Shown here one piece after another: positions 15,265 to 20,039 of a DNA stretch of 20,039 bases. A program made the position numbers and the translations under genes. The notes under the pieces were generated by a model that worked only from the letters and a program-made list of their open reading frames with translations, searched no databases and was not told where the DNA came from. Origin of the DNA: Chloroflexota bacterium (GTDB lineage Bacteria > Chloroflexota > Dehalococcoidia > Lucifugimonadales > UBA1127); contig JAPPNT010000101.1 of the NCBI GenBank assembly GCA_028873745.1, positions 1-20,039 of the forward strand, read 5' to 3'. Position 1 is the stretch's first letter. Every line of letters starts with the position of its first letter.

Positions 15265-15294
15265 TTGACCCACCTTCTTCCACGGGGCTAGGCT
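15265..15294 (+). promoter_or_regulatory. Promoter for the small membrane protein, predicted leaderless transcript
   Basis: TTGACC (15265-15270) is followed after 18 nt by TAGGCT (15289-15294), with 5 of 6 consensus bases at the -35 and the TAnnnT core at the -10. The start codon at 15301 begins 6 nt after the -10, so the transcript should start at or next to the ATG. The 48-nt gap after the ChrA stop codon holds little else. Confidence 0.5.
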
Positions 15295-15300
15295 GGAAGC

Positions 15301-15681
15301 ATGAGAATTCTCCTTTTCGCCATGCAAGCCTATGCCGTCCTCTACGGCCTCTTTGCAGCGCTTCTGGCGTTGGTGGGTTCCTTTGCCGACGGCGGCGACG
15401 CACCGCTGCGGCTGTTGGTTACGCTGGCGCATCCAATCAGCGCGGTTGGCCTGCTCGCCGCCGTCTTCGTCCCGACGGTCGGCAAGCACGTCATCGGACT
15501 TGCGGCGGCGATTCTCCTGGCGACGGGGCTGGGTGACACCTACGTTGCCGTCCTCATTGCAAAGGGAGACATCAAGGGCGACTGGCAGATCCCCGCCATC
15601 TTCGCCGCAACAGCGGGCATCGGGTTTCTGGTGGCCCTTGCGCAATGGCGCACACCCACACCGTCCGCAGACGGCGGCTAG
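15301..15681 (+). CDS. Small membrane protein of unknown function
   Basis: This 126-residue protein is almost wholly hydrophobic with four likely helices (about 3-26, 35-58, 62-84 and 97-115), short loops and a polar tail ending TPTPSADGG. I do not recognise a named family. The first helix starts directly at MRILLFAMQAYAVLYGL, so no cleavable signal is apparent. A well-formed promoter sits so close that the mRNA is probably leaderless, and no Shine-Dalgarno is visible before the ATG. It is flanked by the ChrA-like gene (gap 48 nt) and a VOC gene (gap 49 nt) on the same strand, but nothing ties its role to either. Confidence 0.75.
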   Translation: MRILLFAMQAYAVLYGLFAALLALVGSFADGGDAPLRLLVTLAHPISAVGLLAAVFVPTVGKHVIGLAAAILLATGLGDTYVAVLIAKGDIKGDWQIPAIFAATAGIGFLVALAQWRTPTPSADGG

Positions 15682-15730
15682 CGTTGCACGCAGTCGTGGC
15701 CGTCGGGGGGGGTGGAGAAAGAGGGGCGGC

Positions 15731-16126
15731 ATGAGCAGGCAGGCATTCGTCAACATTGCGGTCCAGAATATCGAAAAGTCCCGGAACTTCTTTGAGAGGC
15801 TGGGGTTCGAGTTCGATCCGGCGTTCAGCAACGCCGGATGCGCGTGCATGATCATCTCGCCGAGCACCTACGTGATGATGCTGGCCGAGGGCTTCTTCCA
15901 AGCGTTCACGACGAAGGACATTCTCGACACGGGGGAGTTGACCGAGGTGGTCATCGCCCTCTCCGCCGACAGCCCCGAGGGCGTCGACGCGATGCTGCGG
16001 GCAGCGGTGGAGGCGGGCGGCACGCTGACCCGCGAGGCGCGAGACCACGGTCACATGTACGGCGGCGCCTTCGAGGACCTGGACAACCACCAGTGGGAGA
16101 TCTTCCACATGGCGGGCGCCTCGTAG
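15731..16126 (+). CDS. VOC superfamily protein (glyoxalase/bleomycin-resistance-like), copy 2
   Basis: This 131-residue protein reads FVNIAVQNIEKSRNFFERLG at its start and G-G-A-F-E-D-L-D-N-H-Q-W-E123-I-F at its end, with C-M-I-I-S-P-S-T-Y-V-M-M-L between. That is the pattern of a subgroup of short VOC proteins usually named glyoxalase/bleomycin resistance or extradiol dioxygenase-like. E123 is at the metal-ligand position, but the first-strand ligand site reads N8, so the metal set is not the classical one. It is clearly different from copy 1 at 6203. The ATG has GAGGGG 4 nt upstream; a longer frame from 15332 overlaps the previous gene in another frame and is rejected. Its reaction is unknown. 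Confidence 0.85.
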   Translation: MSRQAFVNIAVQNIEKSRNFFERLGFEFDPAFSNAGCACMIISPSTYVMMLAEGFFQAFTTKDILDTGELTEVVIALSADSPEGVDAMLRAAVEAGGTLTREARDHGHMYGGAFEDLDNHQWEIFHMAGAS

Positions 16127-16174
16127 TAAACGGGGCGTTTCGGAGGGTGAACGGCTGCTTTCGGCGGGTCTTTC

Positions 16175-16203
16175 TTGACACCCCCTTGCCGCTGATGTTC
16201 AAT
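16175..16203 (+). promoter_or_regulatory. Promoter for the alpha/beta hydrolase-ThDP gene pair
   Basis: A perfect TTGACA (16175-16180) is followed after 17 nt by TTCAAT (16198-16203), 4 of 6 at the -10. The ATG at 16233 lies 29 nt further on, with GAAGGAGG 5 nt before it. The 106-nt gap after the VOC stop otherwise shows no structure. Confidence 0.55.
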
Positions 16204-16232
16204 CGCCGCAAACGGGGTCGAAGGAGGCTGCC

Positions 16233-17042
16233 ATGCCTTTCGCAAAGATCAACGGAATAGACCTCTTCTACGAGTCCACGGGAACCGGTCCCGCTGTGGT
16301 CCTCGCCCACGGCGTCGGCGGCAACCACGCCATCTGGTGGCGGCAGGTCAAGTACTTCTCGCAGTGGTACCGGGTCATCAACTTCGACCACCGCGGCTTT
16401 GGCATCTCTCACGACATCGAGGGCAGCCCGGGGCGCGCGGCGTTCGTGGACGACCTCGAGGCACTGCTGGACCACCTGGAAATCGAAAAGGCATCGCTAG
16501 TGGCGCAGTCGATGGGCGGGCGCACTTGCCTGGGCTTCGCGGTCAAGCGGCCCGAGCGGGTGCAGGCGCTGGTGATGGCGGCGACCACCGGCTTCTTCGA
16601 GTCGACCGGCGCGCTGGCCGAACGGCAGGAGGAGGTCCGCAAGGCCACCGACGCCATGGCACAAGCCGAGCGTGTCCTTTCGCCGAGCTTCCGGCAGCGC
16701 GATCCGGTGTCCACCGAGCTCTACTTGAAGATCAGCGGCTTCAACCCCTCGACGCAGGCGCGTCTCCGCGGGTTGACCATGTCCCAGATCTCCGGGCCCA
16801 GCGTCGCCGACATCACCGAGGACGACCTCGCGCGAGTCACGATGCCGGTGCGCTTCATCGGCGGCGAGGACGACGTGCTGCAGCCGCCGGACGTACTGGA
16901 GATGACCTGCGGGCTCTTCCCCAACGCCTCGCTCATTGAGGTGCCGCAGTGCGGACACTCCATGTACTTTGAGATGCCGGACGTCTTCAACTTCCTTGTC
17001 CACCGCTTCCTCAAGGACTGCGGCATTGGCAACGGGGAGTAG
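16233..17042 (+). CDS. Alpha/beta hydrolase, MhpC-like
   Basis: This 269-residue protein has the alpha/beta hydrolase fold. The oxyanion region is LAHGVGGNHAIWW (25-36), followed by D52-H-R-G-F-G. The nucleophile elbow is V-A91-Q-S93-M-G-G, the acid is in G-G-E-D-D214, and the catalytic histidine is G-H242-S-M-Y. The triad S93, D213 or D214 and H242 is complete; the elbow has Ala where the G-x-S-x-G consensus has its first Gly, a known variation. Such enzymes hydrolyse esters, lactones or C-C bonds of meta-cleavage products. The stop codon is 8 nt before a ThDP enzyme start, so the two should be translated from one message, suggesting that they act on the same route. The Shine-Dalgarno is GAAGGAGG at 5 nt. 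Confidence 0.9.
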   Translation: MPFAKINGIDLFYESTGTGPAVVLAHGVGGNHAIWWRQVKYFSQWYRVINFDHRGFGISHDIEGSPGRAAFVDDLEALLDHLEIEKASLVAQSMGGRTCLGFAVKRPERVQALVMAATTGFFESTGALAERQEEVRKATDAMAQAERVLSPSFRQRDPVSTELYLKISGFNPSTQARLRGLTMSQISGPSVADITEDDLARVTMPVRFIGGEDDVLQPPDVLEMTCGLFPNASLIEVPQCGHSMYFEMPDVFNFLVHRFLKDCGIGNGE

Positions 17043-17050
17043 CCGCAGCG

Positions 17051-18652
17051 ATGAAGAACGTTGACCTCATCGCCCGCACGCTGGAGGCGGCGGGGGTCAA
17101 GTGGGTCTTTGGCGTGCCGAGCGGACCGGTGCTGCCGCTCATCAATGCGCTGGAGCGCACGTCCGTCCGCTACGTCCTGACGGCGAGCGAGACCTCGGCC
17201 GGGTTTATGGCGAGCGCGGTCGGCAGCCTGACGGGCACGCCGGGCGTCTGCCTCTCGACGCTGGGGCCCGGCGCGACCAACATGTCGACGGGCGTGGGCT
17301 GCGCGTGGCTCGACTGCGCGCCGCTGATCGCCATCACGTGCAACGTGCCGACGCCGTGGCTGGAACGCCGCATCCAGATGCGCATCGACCACCACGCGCT
17401 CTTTGCGCCCATCACGAAAGCCTCGCTGCCGTTGCGCCACGGAGACGTGGCGGAGCGGCTCTCGGAGGCGCTGGCCATTGCGACGGCGGAGCCGCCGGGG
17501 CCGGTGCACCTGGACCTGCCGGAGGACGTCGGCAACGCGGAGGCGCCGTCCGATGCCGTTGCGGTCAAAGGCGGCGGCTCGGAACTCGCTGGCGTGGACG
17601 CATCTGCGGCTGTCTCGGCCGTTGAGGCTGCGCTGGCCGCGAGCCGACGGCCCGTCGTGATGACGGGGCTCGGGTTCACGCGGAGCGGGGCGGCGGATGC
17701 GCTGCAGGCTTTCGTAGAGCGGCAGGGGGTCCCGTTCATCTCGACGATGCACGGCAAGGGTTGGCTGCCGGAGAGCCACACCAACTGGGCCGGCGTGCTG
17801 GGGCGGGCTCGCAGGACCAACGTGCAGCGGTTCATCAACAGCGCCGACCTGATCATCGCCGTGGGCTACGACCCGGTGGAGATCAACTACGAGGAGTGGG
17901 CCGGCTCGCTGCCGGTGGTGCACATCGCCAACGAGGCCGCCGACGTGGACGGCAGCGTCAACGCGGTCTTCAACGAGGCGACCGACATGGACGCGGCGCT
18001 GCGGGGCATGGCGGGGCTCGCGCCGGCCGGGAACGACTGGTCGGTGGAGGAGTGGGCGACGCACCGGGCGCAGCTGGATGCCGACCTGCGGCCGGAGACG
18101 GCGTCGATGAGCGCGCATCGGGTGCTGGACGAGCTGCGGGAGAAGCTGCCCGCCGACGGCATCCTCATCTACGACGTCGGCGCGCACACGCACCAGATCG
18201 CGACGCAGTGGCGGACTGACCTGCCCAACACCTGCGTGTCGACGAACGGGTGGTCGTCCATGGGCTACGGCATTCCCGGCGCCATTGCCGCCAAGCTGGC
18301 GTATCCGGATAGGCGTGTCGTCGGCGTCGTCGGCGACGGGTGCTTCCAGATGACGGCGGGGGAGCTGGCGGTCATGCGACGGATGGGGCTGCCGCTGCCG
18401 ATCGTGGTGCTCAACGACGGATGGCTGGCGCTCATCAAGCTGAAGCAGCAGGGCAAGGAGTTCGGTGTGGACGGCTCCTTCCTCGGCGAGCCGCCGTCGA
18501 CACCGCCCGAGTACTTCGGCGTGCCGGCGCGCGCGGTGCATGACGAGGCGGGGCTGCGAGAGGCGCTGGACTGGGGGATGTCGCTCGACGGACCCTCGGT
18601 CATCGAGGCGTTCATCGACCCGGACTCGTACGCCCGCACAGTGTATGATTGA
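17051..18652 (+). CDS. Thiamine-diphosphate-dependent enzyme, acetolactate synthase-like (copy 2)
   Basis: This 533-residue protein has all three domains of the acetolactate synthase superfamily. The N-terminal domain holds F-G-V-P-S-G (20-25) and S46-E47-T-S-A-G-F, where E47 is the cofactor-activating glutamate; the usual preceding His is Ser. It also has S-T-L-G-P-G-A-T-N-M, the L-G-P-G-x-x-N segment of this superfamily. The C-terminal domain has V-G-D429-G-C-F-Q-M-T followed by N455-D, the complete GDG-x-N diphosphate/Mg2+ motif. It is shorter than copy 1 (593 residues) and not a close paralog. True IlvB is unlikely, since no regulatory subunit gene or ilv gene adjoins it; a 2-keto acid decarboxylase or a C-C bond hydrolase or lyase is possible. 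A GGGGAG overlapping the hydrolase stop serves as Shine-Dalgarno. Confidence 0.88.
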   Translation: MKNVDLIARTLEAAGVKWVFGVPSGPVLPLINALERTSVRYVLTASETSAGFMASAVGSLTGTPGVCLSTLGPGATNMSTGVGCAWLDCAPLIAITCNVPTPWLERRIQMRIDHHALFAPITKASLPLRHGDVAERLSEALAIATAEPPGPVHLDLPEDVGNAEAPSDAVAVKGGGSELAGVDASAAVSAVEAALAASRRPVVMTGLGFTRSGAADALQAFVERQGVPFISTMHGKGWLPESHTNWAGVLGRARRTNVQRFINSADLIIAVGYDPVEINYEEWAGSLPVVHIANEAADVDGSVNAVFNEATDMDAALRGMAGLAPAGNDWSVEEWATHRAQLDADLRPETASMSAHRVLDELREKLPADGILIYDVGAHTHQIATQWRTDLPNTCVSTNGWSSMGYGIPGAIAAKLAYPDRRVVGVVGDGCFQMTAGELAVMRRMGLPLPIVVLNDGWLALIKLKQQGKEFGVDGSFLGEPPSTPPEYFGVPARAVHDEAGLREALDWGMSLDGPSVIEAFIDPDSYARTVYD

Positions 18653-18704
18653 GGGCGGACGCACGCCCGCTCGCGCGATGCCATCCCGATTCGAGGAGCG
18701 CCCC

Positions 18705-19355
18705 ATGGAGGTCATCTCCGTCAACGTGTCCCTGCCGCGCATCGAGACCATCGACGACAAGGAAGTCCTCACCAGCATCTTCAAGCAGCCAGTCGATGGC
18801 CCCGTCATGCTGCGCAGCCTCGACTTCGACGGCGACGCGCAGGGCGACCTGGACGCGCACGGGGGGCCGGACCGCGCCGCCTACGCCTACCCTTGGGAGC
18901 ACTACGCCCATTGGTCGCGGGAGCTTGGGTTGCCGCAGTGGGGGCCGGGGCAGTTTGGCGAAAACCTGACCATTGCCGGGCTGTCCGAGGACGAGGTCAG
19001 GATTGGAGACGAGTTCGCCATTGGCGAGGCGGTTGTGATGGTGTCGCAGCCGCGAACGCCGTGTTTCAAGCTGGCGCACAAGATGGGCCTGCCGGAGTTT
19101 CCCAAGCAGTTCCTGGCCAGCGGTCGCATCGGCTTCTACCTGCGGGTCGCGCGGGAGGGTGTGATCAAGGCGGGCGACCCGGTGGAGCGGGTGGCGACGG
19201 ACCCGGAGGCTTTCACCGTGCGGGGGCTGTCGTACCTGCGGTACTTCGACCGGGGGAACGTGGATGGCTTCCGGCGGGCCGCGGAGATTCCGGCGCTCTC
19301 GGAGGGGTGGCGGCAGGCGTTCGCGGAGATGGCAAGGAGTGCGGCGCGGGGGTAG
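18705..19355 (+). CDS. MOSC domain protein, YiiM-like
   Basis: This 216-residue protein shows the MOSC (molybdenum cofactor sulfurase C-terminal) domain: D-L-D50-A-H-G-G-P-D-R-A-A-Y-A-Y-P (48-63), P-G-Q-F-G-E-N-L-T (81-89), I-G-D-E-F-A-I-G and S-Q-P-R-T-P-C120-F-K-L. The conserved cysteine C120 is the proposed sulfur- or cofactor-binding residue. A C-terminal 3-alpha extension (about 165-213) is like that of YiiM, a Mo-cofactor enzyme that reduces N-hydroxylated compounds. That activity needs electrons from partners not seen here. The ATG at 18705 has GAGGAG 6 nt upstream; a longer frame from 18465 is an out-of-frame overlap with the ThDP gene. The 52-nt gap after that gene holds a small GGGCG/CGCCC hairpin without a T run. 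Confidence 0.87.
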   Translation: MEVISVNVSLPRIETIDDKEVLTSIFKQPVDGPVMLRSLDFDGDAQGDLDAHGGPDRAAYAYPWEHYAHWSRELGLPQWGPGQFGENLTIAGLSEDEVRIGDEFAIGEAVVMVSQPRTPCFKLAHKMGLPEFPKQFLASGRIGFYLRVAREGVIKAGDPVERVATDPEAFTVRGLSYLRYFDRGNVDGFRRAAEIPALSEGWRQAFAEMARSAARG

Positions 19356-19447
19356 GGGCGGGCGATGCGCTCGCTGGCTAACTGAGGCATTCGTATTCGT
19401 CGAAGGTACGAAAGGGCAGAAAAGCACTGGCGCACCCTTGAAGGTTG

Positions 19448-19456
19448 TGGTATTGT
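19448..19456 (+). promoter_or_regulatory. Possible extended -10 promoter for the zinc-ribbon gene
   Basis: TGGTATTGT is a TGn-extended -10 (TATTGT, 4 of 6) similar to the TGGTATACT at 7913. No clear -35 is present. The leader would be about 100 nt. The surrounding 208-nt gap (19356-19563) is lower in GC than its flanks and shows no ORF or strong hairpin. Confidence 0.3.
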
Positions 19457-19563
19457 GCCAACGTGGTGGTCCGATCCAATGATGCAAGGTCCCAAAACAG
19501 AACAAGGCCCTCAATGCATCGGTGACCGGTCCCGTTCCCATCCTGGAAGAAAGGAGGTCACCG

Positions 19564-19857
19564 ATGGCATTTGAGGACAAGACGCTCCAGTGTGTAGAGT
19601 GCGGCACCGACTTCATCTTTGAAGCCGGCGAGCAAGAGTACTTTGCCATGAAGGGGTTCACGAACGAGCCGCGGCGATGCCCGACTTGTCGTGCAGCGCG
19701 GCGTGCCGCAAGCGGCGGCTACGACCGCGGTCCCCGGCAAATGTACCCGGCGGTCTGTGCGCAGTGCGGTCAGGACACCATGGTCCCGTTCCTGCCCCGT
19801 GGCGATCGCCCCGTCTACTGCAGCGACTGCTTCAGCCAGATTGGCGGGCGTCGCTAG
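19564..19857 (+). CDS. Small zinc-ribbon protein with four CxxC knuckles
   Basis: This 97-residue protein has four C-x-x-C pairs: C10-V-E-C13, C39-P-T-C42, C65-A-Q-C68 and C86-S-D-C89, enough for two zinc sites. The first half (L-Q-C-x-x-C-G-x-x-F-x-F-x-x-x-E-Q-x-Y/F-x-x-K-G-F) matches the probable zinc-ribbon domain zf-trcl. The second half (C-A-Q-C-G-x-x-x-x-V-P-F-x-P-x-x-x-R-P-V-Y-C-S-D-C-F) is the zinc-binding motif called a CxxC_CXXC_SSSS-like or DksA-type ribbon. The central linker is Arg/Gly rich, which could touch nucleic acid. Function is unknown; RNA or transcription contacts are inference. The Shine-Dalgarno is an ideal AAGGAGGT at 5 nt, and a strong terminator follows, so this is a monocistronic and probably well-expressed gene. 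Confidence 0.9.
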   Translation: MAFEDKTLQCVECGTDFIFEAGEQEYFAMKGFTNEPRRCPTCRAARRAASGGYDRGPRQMYPAVCAQCGQDTMVPFLPRGDRPVYCSDCFSQIGGRR

Positions 19858-19877
19858 ACCAGAGCGTGCATGAGAAT

Positions 19878-19913
19878 GAGGCGGCTGCTGTAACGGCAGC
19901 CGCCTCTTCTTTT
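19878..19913 (+). terminator. Intrinsic terminator after the zinc-ribbon gene
   Basis: A perfect 11-bp stem, GAGGCGGCTGC with GCAGCCGCCTC, has a 7-base loop (TGTAACG) and is followed by TTCTTTT. It starts 20 nt after the stop codon and is the clearest Rho-independent terminator in the window. Confidence 0.92.
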
Positions 19914-19938
19914 GTCTGCGGTCGCGCGACTCTCTGGA

Positions 19939-19956
19939 TACCGGCTTTCGCCGGTA
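19939..19956. repeat. Short palindromic repeat (TACCGGC-TTTC-GCCGGTA)
   Basis: TACCGGC and GCCGGTA form a perfect 7-bp stem around a TTTC loop, preceded by CTGGA. Elements with a GGATACCGGC...GCCGGTA core are a familiar class of dispersed extragenic palindromes in high-GC bacteria. Only one copy is in this window. Confidence 0.55.
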
Positions 19957-19982
19957 AAACGCGGGGAAGAGGAGCGCGCCCC

Positions 19983-20030
19983 CTTCGAGAGCCTCAGGAC
20001 AGGCTTCGACAAGCTCAGGGCGAACGGCAT
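19983..20030. repeat. CTTCGA-type dispersed intergenic repeat, copy 3
   Basis: The element shows CTTCGAGAGC, CTCAGGACAGG, CTTCGACAAGC and TCAGGGCGAACGG in that order, so the CTTCGA-CTCAGG unit occurs twice in a row with small differences. Copy 1 at 6731 has the same order of blocks, and copy 2 at 11651 is the reverse complement of the second half. The region from 19914 to the window end has no ORF of note. Confidence 0.75.
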
Positions 20031-20039
20031 GTTCTTGCT

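Noticed and set aside
18643..18672. TATGAT as a promoter for the MOSC gene and a GGGCG/CGCCC hairpin
   Set aside because: TATGAT overlaps the end of the ThDP gene without a -35 or extended TG, and the hairpin has no T run.
16721..18808. 695-codon open frame antisense to the ThDP and hydrolase genes
   Set aside because: It is Arg/His/Pro-rich with no domain signal and lies wholly opposite genes with intact catalytic motifs. Long antisense frames are expected at this GC content.
1..20039. CRISPR array, tRNA, rRNA, insertion sequence or integrase
   Set aside because: No regularly spaced repeats, cloverleaf or T-loop patterns, transposase motifs or rRNA-like stretches were seen on either strand.

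Overview
The window is about 20 kb of high-GC bacterial DNA, densely packed with enzyme and transporter genes. Many starts have strong Shine-Dalgarno sites at 4-8 nt spacing. No rRNA, tRNA, transposase, phage gene or CRISPR array was seen. Paralogous Rieske oxygenases, luciferase-like flavin enzymes, ThDP enzymes, VOC proteins and MFS carriers occur together with short CTTCGA-type intergenic repeats. This suggests a Chloroflexota genome of the Dehalococcoidia/SAR202 type, but that is an inference from gene content with no marker gene behind it.

Layout. Positions 1-7829 are all on the minus strand. In transcription order they are a luciferase-like monooxygenase, a VOC protein, a ThDP decarboxylase/synthase-like enzyme, a low-GC DUF429 gene, a Rieske oxygenase with its own promoter and terminator, an MFS exporter, and a DUF1538 membrane protein cut by the window edge. 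A 144-base divergent promoter region (7830-7973) separates this arm from 7974-11644 on the plus strand. The plus arm holds a second luciferase-like enzyme, a second Rieske oxygenase followed by a terminator, and a catalytic-half-only MetE-like methyltransferase. Positions 11681-13913 return to the minus strand with two tandem paralogous small membrane proteins followed by a GPH-type symporter. From 14053 to the end everything is on the plus strand: a ChrA-type transporter, a small membrane protein, a VOC protein, an alpha/beta hydrolase coupled to a second ThDP enzyme, a MOSC protein, and a small zinc-ribbon protein with a textbook terminator. The right edge carries two kinds of intergenic repeat.

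How the genes may work together (inference): the Rieske and flavin monooxygenases could attack aromatic or other stable organic compounds. The VOC and alpha/beta-hydrolase proteins could open or hydrolyse products, the ThDP enzymes could cleave or join 2-keto acids, and the transporters could move substrates or products. No ferredoxin, ferredoxin reductase or flavin reductase is encoded here, so electron supply must come from elsewhere. The least explained elements are the tandem small membrane proteins with a shared FFWNWFD block next to a symporter, and the compositionally foreign DUF429 gene.
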